Both the position numbers and the translations under genes were made by a program. A stretch of 64,000 bases of DNA from Cellulophaga omnivescoria. Its GTDB lineage: Bacteria; Bacteroidota; Bacteroidia; Flavobacteriales; Flavobacteriaceae. Below are positions 17,440 through 27,049 of this stretch, piece after piece. Each line of letters starts with the position of its first letter. The stretch's first letter is position 1. The stretch is from positions 124,001 through 188,000 of the forward strand of contig NZ_MDDP01000050.1 of the NCBI RefSeq assembly GCF_001999725.1, given 5' to 3'. The notes under the pieces are model-generated. The model was not told the origin of the DNA and searched no databases. It saw only the letters and a list, made by a program, of their open reading frames with translations.

Positions 17440-18120
17440 TTACGGTGTACTATTGCTTACTTGCAACAATTTACCATTGTACATTTTATGTCCAGTAAGG
17501 GCAAAATTTTGAATATATTCTGCCATTTCTAAAGCAGTGATTGGTGCCTTGTAGCCAGGAAAAGCTTCTTCTAGCATTTCTGTTTGCACGGCTCCTAACG
17601 CAAGCACATTAAAAGACGGACCCGTTTCTTTAAACTCCTCTGCCCAAAGCTCTGTTAACGTAATTACGGCTCCTTTACTAGAACTGTATGCAGATAAGCC
17701 AGCAAATTTTAAACTACCTTGCACACCACCCATAGAACTGATAGTTACTACGTGTCCGTTTTTTGGCATTTTAGGTATTACCAATTTAGTTATACTTGCT
17801 ACGCCAAAAACATTCACTTTATAAACAGCTTCAAAATCTGCTGTTGTAGTTTCTAAAAAAGGCTTATTAGCTAATTTTCCTGCATTATTAATTAATACAT
17901 CTACCTGTTTCCAGTTTGCAGAAATAAAATCTTCAACTTTTTGTAAATCTTCCTCCGCAGAAATGTCAAAAGGAAAAGAAAAAATATTAGGGTTTTTAAG
18001 AGAAGCTATAGGGGCACTATTCCTGGACAAAGCCAAAACTTGGTGTCCATTGTTTGCAAATAGCTGTGCCATTTGGTAACCTATACCTCTGCTACTACCT
18101 GTTATTATAATATTTGCCAT
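17440..18120 (-). CDS. Short-chain dehydrogenase/reductase
   Basis: A 226-residue classical SDR with a Rossmann fold. Visible features are the cofactor loop GSSRGIG at 8-14, NNAG at 78-81, the catalytic serine in VTISSMGG near 128, and the YxxxK pair Y145/K149. The substrate cannot be told from sequence. R33 after strand 2 (ALSRN) suggests NADP(H). The ATG shares one base with the stop of the upstream M28 peptidase gene, so the two are translationally coupled. Confidence 0.85.
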   Translation of the reverse strand: MANIIITGSSRGIGYQMAQLFANNGHQVLALSRNSAPIASLKNPNIFSFPFDISAEEDLQKVEDFISANWKQVDVLINNAGKLANKPFLETTTADFEAVYKVNVFGVASITKLVIPKMPKNGHVVTISSMGGVQGSLKFAGLSAYSSSKGAVITLTELWAEEFKETGPSFNVLALGAVQTEMLEEAFPGYKAPITALEMAEYIQNFALTGHKMYNGKLLQVSNSTP

Positions 18121-19082
18121 TAATTGTATTGTATTTCTTTTGTGTCTGAATTCGCAATGCTTTTTATTACCGGAGTAAATTTATTTATTAAACTGGCCAT
18201 GTGATTAAAGTCCATTACACTTGGCTCATCACCTACTTTGTGGTAATGATCAAAATTTGTAAAATCAAAAGTAGAATAGGTTTGTGATGGCACCTTAAAT
18301 TCGTTGTGAAACGGATAATTATCAGATCTCATAAATAATCTAAAGTCACCTGCTTTTGGTAAAAAACCAGCAATTTTTTCACCTGCATAAGTATTTGTTA
18401 CAGATGCCAAGTTAGACTTATTAAACCCTGTTAAATATGCTAAATAATCTTTATTTTGCATAGGAATACCTATCATCTCAAAATTAAGCATAGTGTACAA
18501 GTTAAGGTTATCTTCCTTTAATTTTTTTGCCAAATGTTTAGAGCCCAACAAGCCCATTTCCTCAGCAGAAAATAATGCAAAAATTATGCTTCTTTTGTTA
18601 GATTTTGTTTGCCCAAAATAACGAGCAAACTCCATAACTGCAGCAGTACCAGAAGCATTATCATTAGCTCCATTTGCTATTACATCATCACCGTCTGCCT
18701 TTGCAGTACCAATATGGTCATAATGAGCTCCTATAATTATAAATTCTTTTTTTAATTTAGGATCATTACCTTCTACAAAACCCACTACATTATAGGCAAC
18801 ACCTTTGCTAGAGTCAAAATTTGATAATGTATCTTTGTACGTTTTAAAAAATGGCTTTACTCCGTTAGCCTTAAAGTTATTTTCTATAAAAGTAGCTGCT
18901 TCTGCTATACCATCTGATCCAGACATACGACCTTGTAAATCATCAGAAGCTAAAAAGCTAACAATTTTTTTTATATCTGCTTCTTTTGCCTCTGTTGCAG
19001 ACTCTTTTACTGCTGTATTTTGAGCAACACTAGAACAAGAAATTACAGCTAATAACCCTAAAAAATAAAACGTCTTTTTCAT
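18120..19082 (-). CDS. M28 family zinc aminopeptidase-like lipoprotein
   Basis: A 320-residue exported peptidase. The N-terminus is a lipoprotein signal ending AVIS-C16. The M28 metal set is visible: H120 in GAHYDHIG, D141 in NGANDNASG, E174/E175 in FSAEEMGLLG, E202 in LNFEMIG, and a C-terminal histidine in NFDHYHKVGDEP. It probably removes N-terminal residues from peptides at the cell envelope. The gene overlaps the SDR gene by one base. Confidence 0.88.
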   Translation of the reverse strand: MKKTFYFLGLLAVISCSSVAQNTAVKESATEAKEADIKKIVSFLASDDLQGRMSGSDGIAEAATFIENNFKANGVKPFFKTYKDTLSNFDSSKGVAYNVVGFVEGNDPKLKKEFIIIGAHYDHIGTAKADGDDVIANGANDNASGTAAVMEFARYFGQTKSNKRSIIFALFSAEEMGLLGSKHLAKKLKEDNLNLYTMLNFEMIGIPMQNKDYLAYLTGFNKSNLASVTNTYAGEKIAGFLPKAGDFRLFMRSDNYPFHNEFKVPSQTYSTFDFTNFDHYHKVGDEPSVMDFNHMASLINKFTPVIKSIANSDTKEIQYN

Positions 19083-19108
19083 ATTTAATTTATTTAAGGT
19101 CTAAAGAT

Positions 19109-19146
19109 AAAAAAAGCATCTCATTAATTAATGAGATGCTTTTTAA
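19109..19146 (-). terminator. Terminator after pdhC
   Basis: A long self-complementary stem (about 19111-19144) reads AAAAAGCATCTCATTAA on one arm and its complement on the other, with T runs on both sides. It ends pdhC on the minus strand. Confidence 0.8.
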
Positions 19147-19167
19147 TATAATTTAATACTGTAATAC

Positions 19168-20793
19168 TTATGCAAGCATAGTAACAGGATTTTCAATATA
19201 ACTTCTTAATGTTTGTAAAAACTGAGCACCAACAGCACCATCTACAGTTCTGTGATCACAAGCCAATGTTAACTTCATTGTATTACCTACTACAATTTCT
19301 CCGTTCTTAACAACTGGTTTTTCTACAATTGCACCAACAGATAATATTGCTGAGTTAGGCTGATTAATTATTGACGTAAACTCTTGTATTCCAAACATAC
19401 CTAAGTTAGATACTGTAAATGTACTACCTTCCATTTCTGAAGGAGCAATTTTTTTAGATCTTGCCTTACCTGCTAAGTCTTTTACAGAAGCACCAATAGT
19501 TGTTAAGCTCATTTGATCTGCAAACTTAAGCACAGGAACAACCAAACCTTCATCTACTGCTACAGCAACACCCATGTGAATGTGTTTGTTATAACGTGTT
19601 ACATCATCTTTCCAAGTTGTATTTACTTGCGGATGTTTTCTTAATGCCATTGCACAGGCTTTTAAAACCATATCATTAAATGATACTTTAGTATCTGGCA
19701 AACTATTAATTTGTGCTCTGGATGCTTTTGCATTATCCATATCTACCTCTATAGTAAGGTAAAAATGTGGAGCTGTAAATTTAGACTGACCAAGAACTTT
19801 TGCAATAACCTTACGCATTGAAGAGTTTTTAACATCTTCAAAACCTTCTTCTCCTGCAGGTGTATAAACCGCTGGTTGAGGCGTAGCTGACGCTACTGAA
19901 CTAGAAGAAGCAGTTGTAGAACTAGCAGCCGCAGATGGCTTATAGTTTTCTACATCTTTTTTAATAATTCTTCCGTTATCACCAGAACCAGTTACGTCTG
20001 ATAAATTTATTCCTTTATCTGCTGCAATTTTCTTAGCTAATGGAGATGCAAAAATACGTTTACCGTCTGTAGCTACATTTTCTACTGGAGCCGACTTTTC
20101 TTCTTTTTTAGTTTCTTTCTTAGGCGCTTCAGTAGGTGTACTAGAAGAAGCAGAACCACTACCTGCATTAAGTACAGCATCTACATCTGTACCTTCTGGG
20201 CCAATAATTGCTAAAACTTCATCAACTGGAGAAGATTCTCCTTCTTTTATACCTACATATAATAGAGTACCTGAGTAAAAAGACTCAAACTCCATTGTTG
20301 CTTTATCTGTTTCTATTTCGGCAAGAATATCTCCTTCTTCAACTTTGTCACCAACTTGTTTCAACCAAGCAGCAACAGTACCTTCTTCCATAGTATCACT
20401 AAGGCGCGGCATTTTAACAACCTCTACTCCTTCAGGAATAACAGCTGTAGAACTTTCTGTTGTAGTTGCTGCTGTTTCTTTGGTTTCTTCTTGTTTTTGC
20501 TCTGTAGCAGTATTGGCTGAAGCATCACCAGATAATAATCCAGAAATATCTTCACCTTCTTCACCTATAATAGCTAAAAGAGAATCAACAGGGGCTGTAT
20601 CTCCTTCTTGAATTCCTATATGCAAAAGAACACCTTCATTAAAAGACTCAAACTCCATTGTAGCCTTATCAGTTTCTATTTCTGCAAGAATATCTCCTTC
20701 TTCTACTTTATCTCCAACATTTTTAAGCCAAGCAGCAACAGTACCTTCTTCCATGGTATCGCTTAATCTTGGCATATTTACTATAACTGCCAT
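19168..20793 (-). CDS. pdhC: Pyruvate dehydrogenase E2, dihydrolipoamide acetyltransferase
   Basis: A 541-residue E2. It has two nearly identical N-terminal lipoyl domains (lipoylation lysines K43 and K164, each in EIETDKATMEFES), acidic and Ser/Thr/Ala/Glu-rich linkers, a peripheral-subunit-binding domain at about 247-285 (FASPLAKKIAADKGINLSDV), a second linker, and the acetyltransferase domain from about 310 with the active-site motif DHRTVDGAVG near 513-522. It transfers the acetyl group from E1 to CoA. It lies three bases after pdhA. The E1-beta and E3 genes are not here. Confidence 0.95.
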   Translation of the reverse strand: MAVIVNMPRLSDTMEEGTVAAWLKNVGDKVEEGDILAEIETDKATMEFESFNEGVLLHIGIQEGDTAPVDSLLAIIGEEGEDISGLLSGDASANTATEQKQEETKETAATTTESSTAVIPEGVEVVKMPRLSDTMEEGTVAAWLKQVGDKVEEGDILAEIETDKATMEFESFYSGTLLYVGIKEGESSPVDEVLAIIGPEGTDVDAVLNAGSGSASSSTPTEAPKKETKKEEKSAPVENVATDGKRIFASPLAKKIAADKGINLSDVTGSGDNGRIIKKDVENYKPSAAASSTTASSSSVASATPQPAVYTPAGEEGFEDVKNSSMRKVIAKVLGQSKFTAPHFYLTIEVDMDNAKASRAQINSLPDTKVSFNDMVLKACAMALRKHPQVNTTWKDDVTRYNKHIHMGVAVAVDEGLVVPVLKFADQMSLTTIGASVKDLAGKARSKKIAPSEMEGSTFTVSNLGMFGIQEFTSIINQPNSAILSVGAIVEKPVVKNGEIVVGNTMKLTLACDHRTVDGAVGAQFLQTLRSYIENPVTMLA

Positions 20794-20796
20794 CTT

Positions 20797-21795
20797 TTAT
20801 AATTTATGTTGTACAAATGGAAAATCTTCTTGTTCGTAAACCATATCATATAATTGATTTACTGGTGGGTAGTCAGAGTTTTCTGCAAATTCCTCACACT
20901 CTTTAACCATACGCTTTACTTCTTTGTCTATAGCTGAAATTTCTTCATCTGTAGCGTATTTCTTGTCTTTTATTACATCTAAAACCTGAGTAATAGGATC
21001 TATTTTCTTGTATTCTTCTACCTCTGCTTTAGTTCTATAGTGCTGAGCATCAGACATAGAGTGACCTCTGTATCGGTATGTTTTTATCTCTAAAAATGTA
21101 GGTCCGCCTCCAGATCTTGCTCTTTCTACAGCTTTACTAACCTCTTCAGCAACAGTTACAGGGTTCATACCTTCTACTGCTTTACAAGGCATTTCATATC
21201 CTAAACCTAGTTTCCAAATTTCTGTAGAATGAGATGTTCTGGCAACAGACGTTCCCATTGCATAACCATTGTTTTCACATATAAAAACAACTGGCAATTG
21301 CCAAAGCATAGCTAAGTTAAAAGTTTCATGTAAAGATCCTTGCCTTACAGCACCATCTCCCATATAACATAATGTAACCGCATCATTACCAGCATACTTG
21401 TCTCCAAATGCAAGTCCAGCTCCCAAAGGAATTTGGCCACCAACAATACCGTGACCACCGTAAAAACGGTGTTCTTTAGAAAATATGTGCATAGAACCAC
21501 CCATCCCTTTAGATGTACCAGTTACTTTACCATAAAGTTCTGCCATTACTTTTTTAGGGTCTACACCCATACCTATGGGTTGTACGTGGTTACGGTAAGC
21601 CGTAATCATTTTATCCTTAGTAAGATCCATTGCATGTAACGAACCAGCTAAAACAGCTTCTTGTCCGTTATACAAGTGTAGAAAACCTCTAACTTTTTGT
21701 TGAATATATACTGCAGCAAGTTTATCCTCGAACTTTCTCCAGAATAACATATCCTTGTACCAATTAAGGTAAACTTCTTTGGTTATTTTTTTCAT
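20797..21795 (-). CDS. pdhA: Pyruvate dehydrogenase E1 component, alpha subunit
   Basis: A 332-residue E1-alpha. The thiamine-diphosphate motif begins at GDGAVRQGSLHE and ends in ENNGYAMGT, and the phosphorylation-loop region TYRYRGHSMSDAQHYRT is conserved. The subunit decarboxylates pyruvate with E1-beta, which is encoded elsewhere, a common arrangement in flavobacteria. It forms an operon with pdhC and has a well-formed promoter just upstream. Confidence 0.95.
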   Translation of the reverse strand: MKKITKEVYLNWYKDMLFWRKFEDKLAAVYIQQKVRGFLHLYNGQEAVLAGSLHAMDLTKDKMITAYRNHVQPIGMGVDPKKVMAELYGKVTGTSKGMGGSMHIFSKEHRFYGGHGIVGGQIPLGAGLAFGDKYAGNDAVTLCYMGDGAVRQGSLHETFNLAMLWQLPVVFICENNGYAMGTSVARTSHSTEIWKLGLGYEMPCKAVEGMNPVTVAEEVSKAVERARSGGGPTFLEIKTYRYRGHSMSDAQHYRTKAEVEEYKKIDPITQVLDVIKDKKYATDEEISAIDKEVKRMVKECEEFAENSDYPPVNQLYDMVYEQEDFPFVQHKL

Positions 21796-21831
21796 TGAAA
21801 ACTATTTTAAAAAGTCTGTTTTACAGAATAG

Positions 21832-21860
21832 CAAAAATACACATTAAATCCACTATCAAA
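21832..21860 (-). promoter_or_regulatory. Promoter of pdhA-pdhC
   Basis: On the minus strand TTTG (21860-21857), a 17-base spacer and TATTTTTG (21839-21832) form a textbook Bacteroidota promoter 36 bases upstream of the pdhA ATG. Confidence 0.75.
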
Positions 21861-21963
21861 AAAAAATTACAGAAAAAGCACAGACTAGTTGATGAATGTT
21901 TTTTTTAATTAAATTTTTATCAAAAAATTAGGAATAAAAAAATAATTCATCAATAAAAATAGC

Positions 21964-22446
21964 TTATAAGAAAGAATTACTAAATGCTAAAGGTAAAATA
22001 TCTGATATAGAATTACATTTTACCACACTACCTTCTTCGCCCATTAGCAATAAAGTAATAGGTTCTTTTTGTTTTTGCTCATACTCTATCATAGATTGTC
22101 TGCAATTACCACAAGGTGCTGCAGGTTCTAAAACTTTATAATTTTTAGATGTAGCTGAAATTGCTACTGAGCATATTTTAACATTAGGGTATATTGCTGC
22201 TGCTTGGTATATAGCAACACGTTCTGCACACAAACCAGATGGGTAAGCCGCATTTTCTTGATTATTACCTAAAACAATTTTTCCGTTTTCTAATAATACT
22301 GCTGCACCTACAAAAAAACTAGAGTAAGGTGCGTATGCATTATTACGTGCTTCTACGGCTTTAAGCATTATTTTTTTGTCTGTTTCAGGCAACTCATTTA
22401 TAGAGTCGTAAACAGACATATCAAAAGATAAGGTATGTTTCTTCAT
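21964..22446 (-). CDS. cdd: Cytidine deaminase
   Basis: A 160-residue zinc cytidine deaminase that hydrolyses cytidine or deoxycytidine to the uridine form in pyrimidine salvage. The zinc and catalytic set is visible: C73-A-E75 in SGLCAERVAI and C112-x2-C115 in APCGNCRQSM. YSSFFVGAAV at 41-50 is the usual N-terminal substrate loop. It abuts porV without a gap. The linkage of cdd with type IX secretion genes is a conserved neighbourhood rather than a functional link. Confidence 0.95.
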   Translation of the reverse strand: MKKHTLSFDMSVYDSINELPETDKKIMLKAVEARNNAYAPYSSFFVGAAVLLENGKIVLGNNQENAAYPSGLCAERVAIYQAAAIYPNVKICSVAISATSKNYKVLEPAAPCGNCRQSMIEYEQKQKEPITLLLMGEEGSVVKCNSISDILPLAFSNSFL

Positions 22447-23604
22447 TTAGTCGTTTAATAATTCTTCACCTAGGTTAAAGGTAAGAGAAAAACGCAAAGT
22501 ATTTTCTAAAGGATTCTTTATTTTTGATGTAGAGAACAAATAAGATAAGTCTACTTGTGCTGCTTTAAATTTAAATCCTGCTCCTAACGAGAAGAATTTA
22601 CGAGCCCCTTTTAGTTCATTTTCATTAAAGTAACCTGTTCTAAGCATAAATGCATCTTGGTAGGTGTACTCTGCTCCTAAAGCCCAAGTTACCTCTTTAA
22701 TTTCTTCACTAAAGCCGTCTGGCGCATCTGTAAAAGAATCAAAAGCACCTTCTAAAAAGCTAATTTGCTGGTAACGCTCATTATCTTCACTATCTATTTG
22801 TCCGTCCTCATTAAAATCTTGTGGCGTTGGTACCAATAACTTATTAAATTCTGTTGATAATGATAAAACATTGTCTTGATCTAAAATAAAATCAAACCCA
22901 GCTCCAAATTTTAAGTTTCCTGGTAAAAAGTTTTCTTGCCCGTTGTTATCGTAAGCTATTTTACTTCCTAAGTTAGAGATGTTAAAACCTGCTCTCCATC
23001 TACCGTCAAACTTTTCATAAGCAATTTCTGGAGACCTGTAAAAACCAGATATATCTACTGCAAACGCCGTAGCTGCACTAGTATCTTCACTAGCATCATC
23101 AGACGGGAATTTTAAATTTGATGTTATAAACCTACCTCCAACACCCATAGAAAAAGTGTTAGATAATTTTAATGCATACGCACCTTCTAAAACAAATTCG
23201 TTAGGTTTTGCAATTCTTGCTGGTTCGTCTATCGTCTGTCTTAATTCTACTTCTCCTAAACCAAAATAACGTAAACCAAATGCAAAAGCACTTCTATCAT
23301 TTATTTTGTTGTGAAAAGTGGCATTAAGCAAAGCTACATCTGTAACTATGTTTTCTAGGTAAGGAGTATAACTTATACCTACTCCCATTTTTTGCTCTGC
23401 AAAAGCAAATTTAGAAGCGTTCCATTGTAAAGAATACGCATCTGCAGAAGTAGCTACACCCATATCTCCCATACCTGCGGCTCTTGCATCTGCAGCTATG
23501 TTTAAAAAAGGTACTGCTGTTGTAATTGCTCTGTTCTGCTCTTGAGCATTACCAAAATATACGGACACCAAAAGTGCTAAGGCTAGTATTTTTTTCATCA
23601 TCAT
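22447..23604 (-). CDS. porV: Type IX secretion system outer-membrane protein PorV
   Basis: A 385-residue outer-membrane beta-barrel of the FadL-like PorV (LptO) type. A signal peptide ends near FGNAQ (residue 21), followed by the signature TAVPFLNIAADARAAGMGDMGVATSADAYSLQWNAS across 28-63. The C-terminus is barrel-like and ends in FSLTFNLG. PorV binds type IX cargo signals after export and passes them to the PorU sortase/attachment complex. The start MMMKK is ambiguous by two codons. The gene lies head to head with gldJ. Confidence 0.93.
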   Translation of the reverse strand: MMMKKILALALLVSVYFGNAQEQNRAITTAVPFLNIAADARAAGMGDMGVATSADAYSLQWNASKFAFAEQKMGVGISYTPYLENIVTDVALLNATFHNKINDRSAFAFGLRYFGLGEVELRQTIDEPARIAKPNEFVLEGAYALKLSNTFSMGVGGRFITSNLKFPSDDASEDTSAATAFAVDISGFYRSPEIAYEKFDGRWRAGFNISNLGSKIAYDNNGQENFLPGNLKFGAGFDFILDQDNVLSLSTEFNKLLVPTPQDFNEDGQIDSEDNERYQQISFLEGAFDSFTDAPDGFSEEIKEVTWALGAEYTYQDAFMLRTGYFNENELKGARKFFSLGAGFKFKAAQVDLSYLFSTSKIKNPLENTLRFSLTFNLGEELLND

Positions 23605-24003
23605 TTTTATAATATCGGTTCTTTATCCTAATATCACTACAATAAATAGTGCAACATTTTAATTAACGCTCTTTTTTAAAATATCTTATAAATTAAGAAC
23701 TTTATTTTCAAAATTACATTACAATGCCCAATATACTATAAAAAATAAAACTCCTTATTTACTTATTATTAAGCAACTATAAATTTCTATTAAAAAGAAT
23801 TCACAAAATAATACTAATATAATATTTACACCGTTATAGATGTGTTGAACAATGTTTTATTGCTTGTTTTAGTTTTTTTTAGGATTTATAAAATATTCTA
23901 AGAAAATTTGCGTTTAATAAGCCGATAGTAAGCAAAGTTTAAACAGAAAATAAGTATAGTATAACTGCAATTAGCAGTAAAGTATAGAACTCAAGTCTTA
24001 ATT
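23605..24003 (+). other. Divergent intergenic region between porV and gldJ
   Basis: A 399-base AT-rich spacer with no reading frame of note. It should hold the divergent promoters of porV and gldJ. A perfect -7 box for porV is at 23709-23716 (TAATTTTG on the minus strand). On the plus strand AAAATTTG at 23903-23910 is one mismatch from the consensus, but I see no convincing gldJ promoter. No porU remnant is visible. Confidence 0.6.
23709..23716 (-). promoter_or_regulatory. Candidate -7 box of porV
   Basis: TAATTTTG on the minus strand matches TAnnTTTG; it would give a leader of about 100 bases. The -33 element is weak. Confidence 0.4.
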
Positions 24004-25671
24004 ATGAAAAAACAATTCATTAAAGTTGTACTCTCGTGTGCTGTTGTAGCAGGTAGCATAACAAGTTGTAAAAAATCATCTTCATCTAAAGATGTATCTC
24101 GTGCCACAGGTTGGAAGATAAATGCCAAAGAGGGTGGTTTTCAGCACAACTCTGATTTTAAAGAGCAAGTTACCGCACCGGGACTTGTATTTATAGAAGG
24201 TGGTACATTTACAAAAGGTAAAGTACAGGATGATGTTATGCATGATTGGAATAATACTCCAACGCAACAACACGTACAGTCCTTTTATATGGATGAAACT
24301 GAAGTAACTAATAAAATGTACCTACAATTTTTAGATTACTTAAAATCTGTTTACCCACCAGAAGACCCTAAATATGCAAATATTTACAAAGGGGCTTTGC
24401 CTGATACTTTGGTATGGAGAAACAGACTTGGTTTTAACGAAACTATGACTAACAACTATTTAAGACACCCTGGCTATGCAGAGTATCCTGTAGTTGGTGT
24501 TAACTGGGTACAAGCTACGCAATTTGCAGAATGGCGTACAGACCGTGTTAACGAATTAATGTTGGAAAAAGAAGGCTACCTTAATAAAGAAGCTAAATAC
24601 AAAGCATTAAATGGTGAAGCTGCTGGTACTTTTAGTACTGAAGCTTACCTAAACAGACCAGAGTCTGTTTATGGCGGACAAATAGATTCTTTACAAGGTA
24701 AAGCTAAAAAGAACGACTCTGTACCTTCTTTTGCTAAAAGAAGTAGTGGTGTAATTTTACCAGAATATAGATTACCTACAGAAACAGAATGGGAATATGC
24801 CGCACAAGCTAACCAAGGTTCTAGAGAGTACAATAACTACAGAGGTAGAAAAAAATATCCTTGGGAAGGAGATTACACTCGTAACGGACAACGTGTTGGT
24901 AGAGGTGATCAACTAGCTAACTTTAAACAAGGAAAAGGTGATTATGGTGGAATTGCTGGTTGGTCTGACGATGGTGCAGATATAACTAACGCAGTAATGT
25001 CATACAAGCCAAATGACTTAGGTCTTTACGATATGGCAGGTAACGTATCTGAATGGGTTGCAGATGTATACAGACCAATAGTAGATGATGAAATTAGTGA
25101 TTTCAACTACTATAGAGGTAACATTTATATGAAGACAGCAATTGGTGAAGATGGTAAAGTAAACGTGCTTAGAGACTCAGTAGTTTATGATACATTACCA
25201 AACGGAAAAATAGTAGCTGTTAATTTACCTGGTGAAATTAAAATGGTTGCCGTAGATGAAGAAGAAACTTACTTAAGAACAAACTTCTCTTCTAGTGATA
25301 ACAGAGGATATAGAGACGGAGAACCTGGATCTACTAGATTTTATGACAGATTTAATGAGGCTGATGGCGATGAGGAAAACAAAGTGTCTATGTACAATTC
25401 TCCTACTAATAAAATAGAAAGAGACAGCGCCGGAAACTTTGTTAGAAACTACGACAAGTCTAACTACAGAACATCTTTAATTAATGACGAAGTTAGAGTA
25501 TACAAAGGTGGATCATGGAGAGACCGTGCATTTTGGTTAGACCCAGCACAACGTAGATATTTACCACAGTATATGGCTACAGATGATATTGGATTTAGAT
25601 GTGCAATGTCTAGAGTTGGTTCTAAGTCTAAAACTAAGAACAAAACTGCAAGAGGTAAAAAAGTAAAATAA
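24004..25671 (+). CDS. gldJ: Gliding motility lipoprotein GldJ
   Basis: A 555-residue lipoprotein (signal ends GSITS-C22) with a formylglycine-generating-enzyme/sulfatase-modifying fold: GLVFIEGGTFTKG near 60-72, FYMDETEVTNKMYLQFL around 97-113, YRLPTETEWEYAA near 258 and the C-terminal RVYKGGSWRDRAFW/GFRCAMS. GldJ is required for gliding and type IX secretion in flavobacteria; it stabilises GldK and forms part of the periplasmic apparatus. It is not expected to make formylglycine. A terminator separates it from murF. Confidence 0.95.
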   Translation: MKKQFIKVVLSCAVVAGSITSCKKSSSSKDVSRATGWKINAKEGGFQHNSDFKEQVTAPGLVFIEGGTFTKGKVQDDVMHDWNNTPTQQHVQSFYMDETEVTNKMYLQFLDYLKSVYPPEDPKYANIYKGALPDTLVWRNRLGFNETMTNNYLRHPGYAEYPVVGVNWVQATQFAEWRTDRVNELMLEKEGYLNKEAKYKALNGEAAGTFSTEAYLNRPESVYGGQIDSLQGKAKKNDSVPSFAKRSSGVILPEYRLPTETEWEYAAQANQGSREYNNYRGRKKYPWEGDYTRNGQRVGRGDQLANFKQGKGDYGGIAGWSDDGADITNAVMSYKPNDLGLYDMAGNVSEWVADVYRPIVDDEISDFNYYRGNIYMKTAIGEDGKVNVLRDSVVYDTLPNGKIVAVNLPGEIKMVAVDEEETYLRTNFSSSDNRGYRDGEPGSTRFYDRFNEADGDEENKVSMYNSPTNKIERDSAGNFVRNYDKSNYRTSLINDEVRVYKGGSWRDRAFWLDPAQRRYLPQYMATDDIGFRCAMSRVGSKSKTKNKTARGKKVK

Positions 25672-25696
25672 GTTACTACAACATATTTTTAAAAAA

Positions 25697-25725
25697 GACT
25701 GCTCATTAGAGCAGTCTTTTTTTTT
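25697..25725 (+). terminator. Terminator after gldJ
   Basis: GACTGCTC (25697-25704), loop ATTA, GAGCAGTC (25709-25716), then nine T. Confidence 0.9.
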
Positions 25726-25736
25726 ATATTCGCTTT

Positions 25737-27014
25737 ATGACAATAGCACAAATACACCAACTATTTTTAACATATTCTACTGTTTGCACAGACACTAGAA
25801 AAATAACTAAAGACTGTATATTTTTTGCTCTAAAAGGCGATAATTTTAATGGTAATAAATATGCCGCTGAAGCTCTAGAAAAAGGTGCTGCATATGCCAT
25901 TATAGATGAAAAAAAATATGCAACAACCCACAAGTTTATTTTAGTTGAAGATGTACTCCAAACATTACAAAAATTAGGCAATTACCACAGAAAGCATTGT
26001 ACTGCCAAGGTAATTGGACTAACAGGTAGTAATGGAAAAACAACTACCAAAGAGCTTATAAAGGCAGTTATTCAAAAAAAGTACAAAACTGTTGCTACCG
26101 TAGGTAACTTAAACAACCACATTGGTGTTCCTTTAACGTTGCTTACCATTAAAGAAGATACTGAAATTGCTATTGTAGAAATGGGTGCTAACCATCTTAA
26201 AGAAATAGAATTTTTAAGTAGCTTAGCAGAACCAGATTATGGATACATAACAAATTTTGGTAAAGCGCATTTAGAAGGCTTTGGCAGTACAGAAGGTGTT
26301 ATACAAGGTAAAAGCGAATTGTATAGTTACTTAACCACAAACCAAAAGCATATTTTTTTAAATACTGATGACCCAATACAAGAAAATAAACTTGGCAGCT
26401 ATGTAAAAAAGATTGGGTTTAGTGCTACTAAAGAAAATTATTATAACATTGTCTTACTAGGAGCGGATCCGTTTGTGAAAATTAAAGTTGAAGATACCAC
26501 CATAACCTCTAACCTTGTTGGCGCCTACAATTTTACAAACTGTTGCGCTGCTATAATTATGGGTAAATATTTTAATATAGAACTTCCATTAATTAAAGAA
26601 GCTATTGAAGGTTATACACCTGCAAACAACAGGTCTCAAATATTAGAAAAAAACGGGTATAAAATAATTTTAGATGCTTATAACGCCAACCCAACAAGTA
26701 TGGCTGCAGCCTTAGATAATTTTAATGGTATACAAGCTACGCATAAAATTGTTTTTTTGGGAGATATGTTTGAGCTTGGTACAACTGCAGCAACAGAACA
26801 CCAATACATTGCTGATAAAGCTTGTAAAATGAATTTTACTTCTACTTTTTTAATAGGAGAAAACTTTGCAAAAGTAAAAACTAAAGCAGAACAACTAGCT
26901 AGTTTTGATCACTTAAAAGAGTATTTAAAAAAACATCCATTACAGCCAAATAGTAATCTTTTAATAAAAGGCTCTAGAGGAATGGCTTTGGAACGTATTT
27001 TAGATCTATTATAA
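25737..27014 (+). CDS. murF: UDP-N-acetylmuramoyl-tripeptide--D-alanyl-D-alanine ligase
   Basis: A 425-residue Mur ligase that adds D-Ala-D-Ala to the UDP-MurNAc tripeptide in the last cytoplasmic step of peptidoglycan precursor synthesis. The ATP loop is GLTGSNGKTTTKE at 94-106, with VEMGANHLKEIEFL (around 148-161) and LDAYNANPTSMAAAL near 317 as MurF signatures. The ATG at 25737 gives the expected N-terminus (DTRKI at 19-23). It starts just 12 bases past the gldJ terminator, and TATATTCG at 25725-25732 is one mismatch from a -7 box, so its own leader must be very short. Confidence 0.95.
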   Translation: MTIAQIHQLFLTYSTVCTDTRKITKDCIFFALKGDNFNGNKYAAEALEKGAAYAIIDEKKYATTHKFILVEDVLQTLQKLGNYHRKHCTAKVIGLTGSNGKTTTKELIKAVIQKKYKTVATVGNLNNHIGVPLTLLTIKEDTEIAIVEMGANHLKEIEFLSSLAEPDYGYITNFGKAHLEGFGSTEGVIQGKSELYSYLTTNQKHIFLNTDDPIQENKLGSYVKKIGFSATKENYYNIVLLGADPFVKIKVEDTTITSNLVGAYNFTNCCAAIIMGKYFNIELPLIKEAIEGYTPANNRSQILEKNGYKIILDAYNANPTSMAAALDNFNGIQATHKIVFLGDMFELGTTAATEHQYIADKACKMNFTSTFLIGENFAKVKTKAEQLASFDHLKEYLKKHPLQPNSNLLIKGSRGMALERILDLL

Positions 27015-27017
27015 AAA

Positions 27018-27046
27018 AACCTCTCTGTAAAAAGAGAGGTTTTTAG
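27018..27046. terminator. Bidirectional terminator between murF and the RMD1-like gene
   Basis: CCTCTCT (27020-27026) pairs with AGAGAGG (27033-27039), flanked by A and T runs on both sides; it serves the two converging transcripts. Confidence 0.8.
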
Positions 27047-27049
27047 TTT

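Noticed and set aside
24004-25671. GldJ as a formylglycine-generating enzyme
   Set aside because: The fold is shared, but the lipoprotein signal, length and sequence match GldJ, which has a structural role in gliding and secretion.
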